Of a stretch of 52,596 nucleotides of DNA, positions 7,618 through 16,937 are shown in pieces. Under the pieces are notes generated by a model. It had not been told where the DNA came from, searched no databases, and saw nothing but the letters and a program-made list of their open reading frames with translations. The stretch comes from Dehalococcoidales bacterium. Lineage in GTDB: Bacteria; Chloroflexota; Dehalococcoidia; Dehalococcoidales; CSSed11-197. The stretch lies in the NCBI GenBank assembly GCA_028717385.1, contig JAQUNW010000006.1, positions 1 to 52,596 on the forward strand, in the 5' to 3' direction. Made by a program: the position numbers and the translations under genes. Position 1 is the stretch's first letter, and every line of letters begins with the position of its first letter.

Positions 7618-9795
7618 ATGACTCCCCAAACTTTTAAGACCACATTGAGTGGTAAAGAACTCATTGTTGAGATCGGGCGCGTCGCTGCGCAGGCAGAAGC
7701 TGCCGTAACTTTGCGTTGTGGCGATACAGTTGTACTCACCACCGTATGTGTGAGCCCGGAAGCACGCGAAGGGGTAGATTTTCTACCCCTTACTGTTAAT
7801 TACGAGGAGCGCATGTATGCGGCTGGGAAAATTCCTGGCGGTTTCCTCAGGCGTGAGGGTCGCCCTACAGATGAAGCCACACTTGCCGGCCGTCTTACAG
7901 ACCGGCCAATAAGGCCTCTTCTCCCCAAAGATTGGCGCCGGGAAATACAGATAATTTCCACAGTACTATCTACCGATCAGGAAAACGACCCAAAAATACT
8001 GTCCCTTATTGGCGCTTCAACAGTATTATCCCTCTCCCAGGTACCTTTTGATGGACCCGTTGGTGCAGTACATGTAGGTTATTTTAACGGAGAATATAAA
8101 ATCAACCCTTCTTTACCCGAACTCCAGGAAGCAGAACTCGATCTTGTAATTGCCTCTACCAATAAAGCGGTTGCGATGATCGAAGCCGGGGCCAAGGAGG
8201 TTTCTGAAGATGTGTTTAACAAGGCTGTCAAACTGGGGCATGAAGCCAACCAGACGATAATTGCCCTGCAGGAAGAAATAACTGCCGTTTACGGTAAAAC
8301 CAAGGTTAGCTCGCCAAAAATCGAGCCTTCACCAGAAGTTACTCAAGCAGTAGAAGCCATCCTTGGCAACAGGCTGTCATCTGCCCTGGAATTACCTCTC
8401 AAGGCTGACCGAATTGATGCCATCGAGGCACTAAAACAGGAAATCCTTGATAATCTGGGGGATGAATATCCAATTTCCAATATCATGACCGTCTTCGAAG
8501 CCAGTCTTAAGACAGTAGTACGATCATCCATACTGGATAAAGGCCAGCGGGTTTCCGGGCGCGGATTGAAAGAAATACGCCCCTTGAGTTGTGAGGTGAA
8601 CCTGTTACCTCGTGTTCACGGTTCCGGGCTCTTTAATCGTGGTGAAACCCAGGTGTTGTCTATTGCCACTCTAGGCGCAATCCGCCAGGAACAAATGCTG
8701 GATGACATTGGCATAGTTGATACCAAACGCTTTATGCATCATTATAACTTCCCGCCATTTTCCACCGGTGAAGTCAAGCGAACCGGCTCACCTGGCCGTC
8801 GTGAAATAGGGCACGGAGCCCTGGTGGAAAGAGCTCTTACAGCTGTAATGCCACCGGATGCCGATTTCCCCTATACCATCAGAGTGGTATCTGAAGTTCT
8901 TAGTTCGAATGGTTCAACATCCATGGCCAGTACCTGCGCTTCTACCTTGGCTTTGATGGATGCCGGTGTCCCTATCAAAGCTCCAGTTGCCGGAATCAGC
9001 ATTGGCCTGGTTACCGATGATAACGGCCGTTTTACTCTGCTTACCGATATCGAAGGCATGGAAGATCACCTTGGGGACATGGATTTTAAAGTTACCGGTA
9101 CATCGCAGGGAATTACTGCCGTACAGATGGATATGAAAATCAAGGGTTTGAGCCTGGAAATTGTAGAAGGCGCCATGACTCAGGCAAAAGAAGCCCGCCT
9201 GGATATTTTGGAAGTTATGAAGCAAGCCCTCGCCGAATCAAGAAGCCAGGTTAGCCCTTATGCTCCCAGGATGCACAAAATAAAGATCAACCCCGAGAAG
9301 ATCGGCACGGTCATCGGCCCTGGTGGAAAGATGATACGTAATATTATCGAGGTCAGCGGGGCTACTGTTGATATCGAAGATGATGGCTCAGTATTCGTTG
9401 GTGCAACCAGCGAAGAATCCGCCAACAAAGCTATCCAGATGATTACCGACCTGACTCGTGAAGTAGAAGTAGGCACAATCTACACCGGCAGAGTAACACG
9501 CCTGATGAACTTCGGTGCATTTGTTGAAGTACTCCCCGGTAAGGAAGGGCTGGTTCACATCAGCGAACTTGCCGATTACCGGGTCGATAAAGTTGAAGAT
9601 ATAGTCAAGCCGGGCGATGAGATTACGGTCAAAGTCACCGACATTGATTCTCAGGGCAGGATTAACCTTTCCCGCCGTATCCTTTTACCTGGTGCCCAGG
9701 ACAAGCCGGATAGCCCGCCAAGACCCCAGGGCAACCGGTTTAAGAATCACCGCTCCTCCGATCGTCCCAACCGCCCCGGCGGATTCAAACGCTAG
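7618..9795 (+). CDS. pnp: Polyribonucleotide nucleotidyltransferase (PNPase)
   Basis: This 725-residue 3'-5' phosphorolytic exoribonuclease acts in RNA turnover. Domains in order: first RNase PH core (about 10-140, with the FLRREGRPTDEA motif), all-helical linker (about 145-230), second, catalytic RNase PH core (about 320-540, with RFMHHYNFPPFSTGE and PGRREIGHGAL), KH domain (GTVIGPGGKMIRNI) and S1 domain (about 620-690). A basic, proline-rich tail follows. The ATG follows an AGGAG site, 15 bp after rpsO. It trims mRNA ends as a trimer and usually controls its own message; no special leader is visible here beyond the rpsO gap. Confidence 0.97.
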   Translation: MTPQTFKTTLSGKELIVEIGRVAAQAEAAVTLRCGDTVVLTTVCVSPEAREGVDFLPLTVNYEERMYAAGKIPGGFLRREGRPTDEATLAGRLTDRPIRPLLPKDWRREIQIISTVLSTDQENDPKILSLIGASTVLSLSQVPFDGPVGAVHVGYFNGEYKINPSLPELQEAELDLVIASTNKAVAMIEAGAKEVSEDVFNKAVKLGHEANQTIIALQEEITAVYGKTKVSSPKIEPSPEVTQAVEAILGNRLSSALELPLKADRIDAIEALKQEILDNLGDEYPISNIMTVFEASLKTVVRSSILDKGQRVSGRGLKEIRPLSCEVNLLPRVHGSGLFNRGETQVLSIATLGAIRQEQMLDDIGIVDTKRFMHHYNFPPFSTGEVKRTGSPGRREIGHGALVERALTAVMPPDADFPYTIRVVSEVLSSNGSTSMASTCASTLALMDAGVPIKAPVAGISIGLVTDDNGRFTLLTDIEGMEDHLGDMDFKVTGTSQGITAVQMDMKIKGLSLEIVEGAMTQAKEARLDILEVMKQALAESRSQVSPYAPRMHKIKINPEKIGTVIGPGGKMIRNIIEVSGATVDIEDDGSVFVGATSEESANKAIQMITDLTREVEVGTIYTGRVTRLMNFGAFVEVLPGKEGLVHISELADYRVDKVEDIVKPGDEITVKVTDIDSQGRINLSRRILLPGAQDKPDSPPRPQGNRFKNHRSSDRPNRPGGFKR

Positions 9796-9806
9796 GGAGG
9801 AAAACC

Positions 9807-10634
9807 GTGAGGAAAATAAAAGTCATCGTCCATGGTGCTCGTGGCAGGATGGGGCAAACGGTCGTTGGCGCTGTACAGGCCGAGCAGGATATGGAGCTCG
9901 TATGCGGCATAGATACTTCACCGGGAAGTTTGAATGTTCCCACGGGTAACGGAGTTATTCCCGTATATGCCAACGCCACAGAAGCGATTGACAACCATCA
10001 GCCGGACGTAGTTGTAGATTTTTCCCTGGCTCACGCACTTCTTCCCCTTGCCAGGGAAGTATTATCTCACAAAGTACGCCTGGTTAGCGGAACCACTGGT
10101 ATAGACAGCCAGGCTTTGGATGAAATAAAAACTCTGGCAAAAAAGTACAAAACCGGAGTCATTTATGCAGCCAATTTTGCCATTGCTTCGGTTATGATGA
10201 TGCATCTTTCCCGAATCGCCTCTCCGTACTTCGACCATGCTGAAATTATCGAGTTGCACCATGAAAAAAAGGCCGATGCTCCCTCTGGCACTGCGCTGAG
10301 CACGGCAAAAGGCATGATTGATTCACGAGGCAAACCTTTTATAGCTCCAGACACCGCCCCGGGAGCACCCTCCCGCGGTCTTAACCAGAACGGAATTTCC
10401 ATACACAGCGTGCGCCTTCCCGGCATTCTCGCCAGACAGGAAATAATCTTCGGTGCCCCAGGGCAAACCCTCACGATATCATCCGACACCGTAAGTAGAG
10501 ATTGTTATATGCCTGGTGTTATAATGGCGATTCGCAGGGCTATGACCATTGAAGAAATGGTGACCGGCCTTGATATACTATTAGGTTTACAGGAGGCAGC
10601 GTGCAATACTCGGGAGATAAAAAATACAGGGTAG
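9807..10634 (+). CDS. dapB: 4-hydroxy-tetrahydrodipicolinate reductase
   Basis: This enzyme reduces 4-hydroxy-tetrahydrodipicolinate with NAD(P)H in the diaminopimelate/lysine pathway. The N-terminal nucleotide-binding loop (VHGARGRMGQ) and the catalytic ELHHEKKADAPSGTA motif, which holds the active-site histidine pair and lysine, are intact. The length of 275 is normal. The start is GTG after a GGGAGG site, 11 bp after pnp. It overlaps the next gene, asd, by 34 bp, which suggests coupled translation. With asd and dapA it supplies diaminopimelate, or only lysine if the cell makes no peptidoglycan. Confidence 0.95.
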   Translation: MRKIKVIVHGARGRMGQTVVGAVQAEQDMELVCGIDTSPGSLNVPTGNGVIPVYANATEAIDNHQPDVVVDFSLAHALLPLAREVLSHKVRLVSGTTGIDSQALDEIKTLAKKYKTGVIYAANFAIASVMMMHLSRIASPYFDHAEIIELHHEKKADAPSGTALSTAKGMIDSRGKPFIAPDTAPGAPSRGLNQNGISIHSVRLPGILARQEIIFGAPGQTLTISSDTVSRDCYMPGVIMAIRRAMTIEEMVTGLDILLGLQEAACNTREIKNTG

Positions 10635-11656
10635 CAATCCTCGGTGCAACTGGCCTGGTAGGCCAACAATTTATCAATATTCTTCAGGAACGCAATTTCC
10701 CCGTTTCTGAATTGAAATTGCTTGCTTCAGACCGTTCCGCTGGTGGCAAAATAGACTTCAAGGGAGCGGATATTGTTGTCGAGGAAGCCAATGCTCATTC
10801 TTTTGAAAATATTGAAATAGCCTTTTTTTCCGCTGGCTCAGATGTCAGCCGCTACTATGCACCAATTGCTGCCAAGCAGGGGGCTGTGGTAATAGACAAT
10901 AGTGCCGCTTTCCGCATGGATCCGCGTGTTCCTCTGGTGGTGCCTGAAATCAACCCAGAAGATATTGCAAAGCACAACGGCATAATTGCCAATCCAAACT
11001 GCTCCACCATTCAAATGGTAGTCGCCCTCTTTCCACTGCATAAAGTAAACCGGATCAAACGCATCATAGTATCCACCTATCAGTCTGTTTCCGGCACGGG
11101 CAAAGCAGCCTTAACCGAACTTGAAAACCAGTCCCGCCTGGTACTGGAGAATAAAGAGGTCATTCCTCATGTTTATCCGCACCAGATAGCATTTAGTATT
11201 TTGCCGGAAATCGATGTATTTCTGGATAACGACTATACCCGTGAAGAATGGAAAATGGTTGAAGAAACCCGAAAGATTATGCACGCTCCGGATATTGCAA
11301 TTTCCGCTACTTGTGCCAGAGTTCCGGTTTTCTATAGCCATAGCGAATCTGTAAACGTTGAATTCAGTGAGCCCATTTCTCCAGATAGTGCACGCCGGAT
11401 TCTTGCTGTGGCGCCGGGAGTAAAAATCCTGGACGAACCGACGGTCAGTCTTTACCCGCAACCGGTATCTGCAACCGGCACGGATGATGTATACGTCGGC
11501 CGGATTAGGCAAGATTTTTCTACCACTAACGGGCTCGTCATGTGGGTTGTGGCTGATAATATTCGTAAAGGCGCGGCTTTAAACGCCATACAAATTGCCG
11601 AAACCATGATAAAAAAAGAGTGGGTTCAGCGCGGTCAGGAGGATGAAGGAAGATGA
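10601..11656 (+). CDS. asd: Aspartate-semialdehyde dehydrogenase
   Basis: The enzyme converts aspartyl phosphate to aspartate semialdehyde with NADPH, the branch point to lysine, threonine and methionine. The NADP loop GATGLVGQQ is at about residues 15-23. The catalytic cysteine is C134 in NPNCST. A conserved histidine is expected within the later part of the sequence. The length of 351 fits the bacterial family. The GTG start has a GGAGG site (tacaggaggcagc) inside dapB. The stop overlaps the dapA start by 4 bp. Confidence 0.95.
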   Translation: MQYSGDKKYRVAILGATGLVGQQFINILQERNFPVSELKLLASDRSAGGKIDFKGADIVVEEANAHSFENIEIAFFSAGSDVSRYYAPIAAKQGAVVIDNSAAFRMDPRVPLVVPEINPEDIAKHNGIIANPNCSTIQMVVALFPLHKVNRIKRIIVSTYQSVSGTGKAALTELENQSRLVLENKEVIPHVYPHQIAFSILPEIDVFLDNDYTREEWKMVEETRKIMHAPDIAISATCARVPVFYSHSESVNVEFSEPISPDSARRILAVAPGVKILDEPTVSLYPQPVSATGTDDVYVGRIRQDFSTTNGLVMWVVADNIRKGAALNAIQIAETMIKKEWVQRGQEDEGR

Positions 11657-12546
11657 AAGAAATGGGCAGACTTATTACTGCAATGATAACCCCAATGAAA
11701 GAAGATGGCTCGGTAGATTACGAGCAAGCTAAAGTTCTGGCTAACAAGCTGGTTGATTCCGGTTCAGATGGTGTAGTGGTCGTTGGCACAACCGGAGAAT
11801 CCCCAACACTGGTCAGACCTGAAGAGTTAAGGCTTTTTGCCGAAGTTAAGGACGCAATCGGAGATCGCGCTTCGGTTATCGCTGGTACCGGCTCAAACGC
11901 CACCGCAGAAGCAATAGAAGCTACTATACAAGCTGAAGACATTGGAGTGGACGCGTGCCTCCTGGTAGTGCCCTATTATAATAAACCTTCCCAGGAAGGC
12001 CTTTATCAGCATTTCAAGGCAATTGCATCGGCAACAACATTACCCTGCATTCTTTATAATGTTCCTTCACGTACAGTGGCAAATCTTTCGGCGGAAACTA
12101 CTATTCGACTAAGCCAGATTGATAACATCGTGGGAATCAAGGAAGCCAGCGGCAACTTCGAAGAAATTTCCAAAATCATAAGGTCAACAAAAGAAGATTT
12201 CAAGGTCTGGAGCGGCAACGACAGTGATACACTTCCCCTGCTTGCTATCGGGGCTTACGGTGTAATCAGCGTCGTCTCACACCTGGTGGGCAAACAAATC
12301 AAGGAAATGATCGAAAGCTTTTTAGAGCATGACATTAAAAAGGCAGCTGCTATCCACAATCGCCTGATGCCTCTCTTTAAGAATATGTTTATTACCGCCA
12401 ACCCATGTCCGTTAAAATATGCATTGAACTATCTTGGATTTTATGTTGGCAAACCAAGACTCCCGCTAGTCGAGCCTGATGAAAAATCAGCCGCTATTAT
12501 CCGCGAGGTATTAGCTAATTCGGTAGTTGATTTACCGATACCCTAA
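11653..12546 (+). CDS. dapA: 4-hydroxy-tetrahydrodipicolinate synthase
   Basis: This TIM-barrel aldolase condenses pyruvate with aspartate semialdehyde. The Schiff-base lysine is K163 in GIKEASG, and Y135 and R140 sit in the LYNVPSRT motif; the GTTGES loop at 45-50 binds pyruvate. The length of 297 is normal. The ATG overlaps the asd stop (ATGA) and has a GGAAG-type site upstream. It is the last gene of the rpsO-pnp-dapB-asd-dapA operon. Its TAA overlaps the stop of the convergent purA by a few bases, with no terminator visible between them. Confidence 0.96.
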   Translation: MKEMGRLITAMITPMKEDGSVDYEQAKVLANKLVDSGSDGVVVVGTTGESPTLVRPEELRLFAEVKDAIGDRASVIAGTGSNATAEAIEATIQAEDIGVDACLLVVPYYNKPSQEGLYQHFKAIASATTLPCILYNVPSRTVANLSAETTIRLSQIDNIVGIKEASGNFEEISKIIRSTKEDFKVWSGNDSDTLPLLAIGAYGVISVVSHLVGKQIKEMIESFLEHDIKKAAAIHNRLMPLFKNMFITANPCPLKYALNYLGFYVGKPRLPLVEPDEKSAAIIREVLANSVVDLPIP

Positions 12547-13826
12547 AATAGTGGGGAGACTTCTATAGTTTGCGCTCTTTCGGGGCCTATACATGCCAGA
12601 TTCACCGGGCACCCTATCAGCTCGGATAGCCGGGTAATAAAGTTCCTGGCTTCCATGGGTAAATCCCCCCAGGTACGGACACCGGTGGTATCAACCTGCC
12701 AGCCAGGTAATTCTTCATAGACAGGCTTACATTTTTCCAATTCGCTGATGCTGGATGGGAAATAGTTGATTTCTTTATCTCCCAGGCGATAGGCAACACA
12801 GACTTTCAAGCTGGGAAAACCGTCAAATACATCCACCCTGGTAATTACAGCACCGGTAAAACCGTTTATGCGTGCACTGTAACGGGCGGCTACCCCATCG
12901 AACCATCCACACCTGCGAGGCCGCCCGGTGGTAGTACCGTATTCCTGAGCTTCTTCACGAATTCGTTCTCCCATTTCATCATGAAGCTCGGTAGGCAAAG
13001 GCCCGCTGCCTACACGAGTACAATACGCCTTATACACTCCCAGCACCCGGTCTATACGATTGGGTGCAACCCCACTGCCAAGACTGGCATTGCCAGAAAG
13101 AGGCGATGAAGAAGTCGCAAAGGGATACGTACCGAAGTCTGGATCAAGCATGGCACCCTGAGCCCCTTCCAGCAATACCGTTTCCTGTCTTTCAATACTT
13201 GCTGAAATCAGCTCAACTGTATCTTTAATAAATGGTTTCAGCTTATCAGCATAACCTGCATATTCCCGATACACTTCATCTGCATCCAGTGGGGGCGCGC
13301 CATAGATACGCTCCAGGATTACGTTCTTGTTTTCCAGCACGGTTTTTATACGGCGTTGCAAACTGCGTTTATCGAGCAGGTCGCCAACCCTGATACCCAT
13401 CCTGGCAGTTTTGTCGGTAAAAGCAGGGCCAATCCCCCGCAATGTAGTACCTATGGCTTTCTTACCACGGGACTTCTCTTCAAGCTCATCCAGAAGCGTG
13501 TGGTAAGGCATTATGAGATGAGCTCTATCGCTAATAACCAAACGACTGGTATCAATGGCCTTTTCAGCAAGTTTTTCAAGTTCGGCAATCAGGGACCGTG
13601 GATTAACCACTACGCCATTACCAATAACACAGGTAACATTGGGGTAAAATATCCCGGAAGGAATGAGATGCAGCTTAAAATGCCCAAGTGGGTTAATTAC
13701 GGTGTGTCCGGCATTATCCCCTCCGGCAAACCTTACAACCACGGACGATTTTTCCGCTAGCATATCCACGACTTTGCCTTTGCCTTCATCTCCCCATTGC
13801 GCTCCAATAATTGCTACTACTGGCAT
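12543..13826 (-). CDS. purA: Adenylosuccinate synthetase
   Basis: The enzyme joins IMP and aspartate using GTP, the first step from IMP to AMP. The N-terminal GAQWGDEGKGKVVD loop carries the catalytic aspartate and GTP-binding residues, followed by GGDNAGHT with the catalytic histidine; GTTGRPRRCGW near residue 300 and TRVDV also match. At 427 residues it is the usual length. I chose ATG 13826, which has an AAGGAG site; an in-frame upstream start at 13868 would add 14 unrelated residues. It is the last gene of the run ino1-GT4-phosphatidyltransferase-purA on this strand. Confidence 0.96.
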   Translation of the reverse strand: MPVVAIIGAQWGDEGKGKVVDMLAEKSSVVVRFAGGDNAGHTVINPLGHFKLHLIPSGIFYPNVTCVIGNGVVVNPRSLIAELEKLAEKAIDTSRLVISDRAHLIMPYHTLLDELEEKSRGKKAIGTTLRGIGPAFTDKTARMGIRVGDLLDKRSLQRRIKTVLENKNVILERIYGAPPLDADEVYREYAGYADKLKPFIKDTVELISASIERQETVLLEGAQGAMLDPDFGTYPFATSSSPLSGNASLGSGVAPNRIDRVLGVYKAYCTRVGSGPLPTELHDEMGERIREEAQEYGTTTGRPRRCGWFDGVAARYSARINGFTGAVITRVDVFDGFPSLKVCVAYRLGDKEINYFPSSISELEKCKPVYEELPGWQVDTTGVRTWGDLPMEARNFITRLSELIGCPVNLACIGPERAQTIEVSPLF

Positions 13827-13909
13827 AACCTGCTCCTTGTAATTATAATCATTTTCATAAACACACACTCATCCCCGGGATTAGATGTGGCAGGGGATTT
13901 TATATAATC

Positions 13910-14506
13910 TTACCTGGTTTTTTGCCAGACCAAGATAAGCCGTTGTACCGTAGTTATTATACTAAAGAAGACTACTATTGCTAAAGCAATGATTATGTGA
14001 TTTACGATTATACCCACACCGAGCACAATTACCCTTTCTGATCGGGTAAATACGCCATCCTTTAGCTCCAGACCAATTCCTTCTGCGCGGGAGCGTATAT
14101 AACTGACCAGGAAAGAAAAAAGCATTGTCACTGCAACCAGGGTAACCCCCGGAACGCTGGCTTGCACGCCTAAATAATAAGCTAATGCAATTAATACCGC
14201 TCCCTCACTGGCGCGATCAAGGGTGGAATCAAGAACAGCTCCGAATTTGCTGACTTTGCCAGTATAACGCGCCAATGCCCCATCAAACATATCGCAAGCA
14301 GCTCCGGCAAGTATTACCAATCCACCGGCAATGTTGTAACCGGCACCGGTTAAACCGGCACCGGAGAGCACTACAATAAATCCAAACCAGGTCAGCATAT
14401 CCGGGGTGATACCGGTTTTAGATGCCACCCTGACTACCGGCCCGGCGATAGCACCGGCCAGCTTTCTGCGGAAATTTTCCAGTCTGGGCTGGGCACTCAA
14501 AGACAA
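13910..14506 (-). CDS. CDP-alcohol phosphatidyltransferase (likely phosphatidylinositol-phosphate synthase type)
   Basis: This 198-residue membrane enzyme has the complete family motif D-x2-D-G-x2-A-R-x8-G-x3-D-x3-D: D72, D75, G76, A79, R80, G89, D93 and D97. About five or six hydrophobic helices surround it. The family transfers a phosphatidyl group from CDP-diacylglycerol to an alcohol. Inositol-1-phosphate synthase and a PimA-like glycosyltransferase directly upstream make inositol 1-phosphate the likely acceptor, as in actinobacterial phosphatidylinositol synthesis; that is inference. Glycerol 3-phosphate (a PgsA role) is the alternative. The start is TTG after a strong AGGAGG site. Confidence 0.85.
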   Translation of the reverse strand: MSLSAQPRLENFRRKLAGAIAGPVVRVASKTGITPDMLTWFGFIVVLSGAGLTGAGYNIAGGLVILAGAACDMFDGALARYTGKVSKFGAVLDSTLDRASEGAVLIALAYYLGVQASVPGVTLVAVTMLFSFLVSYIRSRAEGIGLELKDGVFTRSERVIVLGVGIIVNHIIIALAIVVFFSIITTVQRLILVWQKTR

Positions 14507-14551
14507 CCAAGCCTCCTGTTAATTTTCGGTAGTAATATTACTGCTGTTCTA

Positions 14552-15688
14552 TCATGACCGACAACGGGTAATAGTATCCTGATAAAACTGCAACACGCGG
14601 TTGGCGACTATTTTCCAGTCATAACGGGCAGCCGTAGCAATTCCGTGCTGTCCCATTTCCTGCCTTGTTGCTTCTTCGTCAATAAGCTTTTCCAGAGCTT
14701 CGGAAAGTATTCGTGCATTTTTAGGCGGCACCAGGATGCCTTCCTGGCCATCGGTCACTACGTGCCGGTATCCTTCGATATTAGTGGCTACCATAGGTTT
14801 TCCCAAGGCCATTGCTTCCAGCAATACAATACCAAAACTCTCCCTGCCGGTAGCCGGACTGCAATAGATATCGGCAGTCTGATAATACCTGGGCAATTCA
14901 TCATAGGTTACACGCCCAACAAAAGCGACATCTTCGATGCCGCGCTTCCTTACCGTTCTTTCGTAACTGCGCCTGAGCACTTTCCCGGGACCAACCACGA
15001 TCAGGCGAACGTTATCGTTCTTCTTCCGGATTATCTCAAATGCTTTTAACAGGTAATCCAGCCCCTTGCGTCTCTCCATGCGGCCTACAAACAAGATGTT
15101 TATCTTGCCATCTTTGAAACGCTCAATAGGGGGAACCTGAGGATTGAAATGTTCCAAGTCAATACCATTGGGAATGATAGTGTATTTACCGGGCACGTGT
15201 TTACGCGCGTATTCATATGCTGGTTTTGAAACAGCAATGTGTCCACTCAGCTTGCGGTTACGGCGACGCATTAAATAATAAAAAAGCGGCCAGCTGATAT
15301 AGTATCCCGGTCTGCCGCCAAATGCGTGAAAAGTCCCTACGGTTATTGTATCAGAAAATCGAAGGGTCGCCGTACAAAGCATTGGAATAAATGGCTCATG
15401 CAAATGAATTATATCGAATTTTTCCCGAGCTAGCGCAGCCTTGATATCTTTGGAAAGCCGCAAAGAAAGACTGATACGAGCAATGGAACCACTCATTGGG
15501 ACTGAACGTGGTTTGCCAATCTGTATAAAGCGGCCATCGACCTGCGGCGACACAGATGCCTCCGAGGCAGGTGCGATAATCCTTACATCATGCCCCATCT
15601 GGCAAAATTGCTTGTCCAGTGCAAGGATATGATTAACTACACCCCCCGGATGGGCAAAGTCATAAGGCGATACCAGAGCGATTTTCAT
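14552..15688 (-). CDS. GT4 glycosyltransferase, PimA-like
   Basis: This 378-residue GT-B glycosyltransferase has an N-terminal acceptor domain starting SPYDFAHPGGVVNHI, with the glycine-rich loop typical of PimA, and a second element, HLHEPFIPML. The donor domain carries GRMERRKGLDYLLKAF and the E-x7-E pair in RESFGIVLLEAMALGKPMVA. It has no transmembrane segment and probably binds the inner membrane face. PimA adds mannose to phosphatidylinositol. The position between ino1 and a CDP-alcohol phosphatidyltransferase supports a glycosylated inositol lipid. The sugar and exact acceptor are inferred. Confidence 0.82.
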   Translation of the reverse strand: MKIALVSPYDFAHPGGVVNHILALDKQFCQMGHDVRIIAPASEASVSPQVDGRFIQIGKPRSVPMSGSIARISLSLRLSKDIKAALAREKFDIIHLHEPFIPMLCTATLRFSDTITVGTFHAFGGRPGYYISWPLFYYLMRRRNRKLSGHIAVSKPAYEYARKHVPGKYTIIPNGIDLEHFNPQVPPIERFKDGKINILFVGRMERRKGLDYLLKAFEIIRKKNDNVRLIVVGPGKVLRRSYERTVRKRGIEDVAFVGRVTYDELPRYYQTADIYCSPATGRESFGIVLLEAMALGKPMVATNIEGYRHVVTDGQEGILVPPKNARILSEALEKLIDEEATRQEMGQHGIATAARYDWKIVANRVLQFYQDTITRCRS

Positions 15689-15700
15689 TTGCCTGCTGAC

Positions 15701-15737
15701 AGCCTTAACACCCTCTTTGGGGTGCAGTGTTAAGGCT
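15701..15737 (-). other. Long hairpin across the ino1 stop codon
   Basis: AGCCTTAACAC (15701-15711) and GTGTTAAGGCT (15727-15737) form a perfect 11-bp stem with a 15-nt loop. The ino1 stop codon lies inside one arm and the glycosyltransferase starts 13 bp beyond the other. There is no T-run on the minus-strand side, so it is not a standard terminator for ino1. It could stabilise or process the message between the two genes, or end transcription on the plus strand, where a TTCTTTTCTT stretch follows. Confidence 0.5.
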
Positions 15738-16851
15738 TCTTTTCTTCAGCAACCGCTTTCTTTGCCGGTTCAGGGCAGGACTTTGTATCGGCAATATAGT
15801 CTTCTACCATATGGCGAGCAACGTCATCGGTGTATTGAACCGGAGGTGATTTCATAAAGTAGGCAGATGGGGCTTCAACTGCACCCTTTATACCACGGTC
15901 AAGCGCCAGCTTGGCACAACGTACGGCATCGATTACCACACCAGCAGAGTTGGGGCTATCCCAGACTTCCAGCTTGGTTTCAAGATTCAGCGGTACATCA
16001 CCAAAAGTACGTCCCTCCATGCGAATGTGGCAGAATTTACGGTCTTCAAGCCACGGAACATAATCACTGGGGCCGACATGAACACAACTGGGATCCAGCT
16101 TGTAATCCAGCTGTGATGTTACTGCTCCAGTTTTGGAGATTTTTTTAGATTCAAGCCTTTCTCTTTCCAACATATTCATAAAATCGGTATTTCCACCGAA
16201 GTTAAGCTGATAGGTTCTTTCCAGGCGAACTCCGCGGTCAGCAAATAAACGGGTAAGAACACGATGGACTATCGTGGCACCAACCTGGGATTTGATGTCA
16301 TCTCCAATGACTGGCAACCCTTTACTAGCAAAACGCTGCTGCCAGTATTTTTCCCTGGCTATAAAAACCGGAATACAATTGACTAAACCACAACCAGCTT
16401 CCAGTATTTGCTCTACATACCACTTGGTAGCCATTTCACTGCCAACCGGAAGATAGTTGATAACTACATCGGTTTTAGTATCTTTGAGGATTTTTACAAT
16501 GTCTGCGGTAGGGCCAGGAGCCTTTTCGATTATTTGAGAAAGGTATTTACCCAAACCGTCATGGGTCATACCCCGTTCTACCTTGACGCCCAGTTGAGGG
16601 ACATCACAGAATTTAATGGTGTTGTTGGGAGGTGCGATAATCGCCTTACTGAGATCTTTGCCGACTTTGTTTTTATCGACATCGAAAGCAGCTACAAAAT
16701 TGATATCGCTAATATGATACCCGCCCAAGTTGACATGCATCAGACCTGGAACAAATTCAAATTCCTTGGCTTTCTTATAGAATTGAACCCCCTGTACCAG
16801 CGAGGATGCGCAGTTCCCTACACCGATAATCGCAACATTGATACTACCCAC
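15730..16851 (-). CDS. ino1: Inositol-1-phosphate synthase (actinobacterial/archaeal type)
   Basis: The enzyme makes 1L-myo-inositol 1-phosphate from glucose 6-phosphate with NAD+. The N-terminal loop [11 protein letters not shown], the central [14 protein letters not shown] motif, the [12 protein letters not shown](V) segment and the NFGGNTDF(MN) motif are the signatures of the short bacterial form (about 360-375 residues; here 373, with a Lys/Glu-rich tail). GTG start after an AAAGGGG site. It heads a run with a PimA-like glycosyltransferase and a CDP-alcohol phosphatidyltransferase. Inositol phosphate could also feed the MshA-like enzyme encoded at 47.2-48.4 kb. Confidence 0.93.
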   Translation of the reverse strand: MGSINVAIIGVGNCASSLVQGVQFYKKAKEFEFVPGLMHVNLGGYHISDINFVAAFDVDKNKVGKDLSKAIIAPPNNTIKFCDVPQLGVKVERGMTHDGLGKYLSQIIEKAPGPTADIVKILKDTKTDVVINYLPVGSEMATKWYVEQILEAGCGLVNCIPVFIAREKYWQQRFASKGLPVIGDDIKSQVGATIVHRVLTRLFADRGVRLERTYQLNFGGNTDFMNMLERERLESKKISKTGAVTSQLDYKLDPSCVHVGPSDYVPWLEDRKFCHIRMEGRTFGDVPLNLETKLEVWDSPNSAGVVIDAVRCAKLALDRGIKGAVEAPSAYFMKSPPVQYTDDVARHMVEDYIADTKSCPEPAKKAVAEEKKP

Positions 16852-16908
16852 GTTTGACCCCTTTCTTTTTTATGTAAAGCTTAATTATTTACCTTGATCA
16901 ACCTATGA

Positions 16909-16937
16909 AATATAGCTATTTAAAGGCCGAATGTCAA
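16909..16937 (-). promoter_or_regulatory. Promoter of the ino1 operon
   Basis: Reading the minus strand, a perfect -35 TTGACA (16937-16932) and a -10 TATATT (16914-16909) are separated by 17 bp. The -35 box lies over the last codon and stop of truB, so the inositol genes have their own promoter at the end of the nusA-truB operon. Confidence 0.7.

Noticed and set aside
16408-16857. Plus-strand open frame of 149 codons
   Set aside because: Antisense shadow of ino1, with no ribosome site and no recognisable motif.
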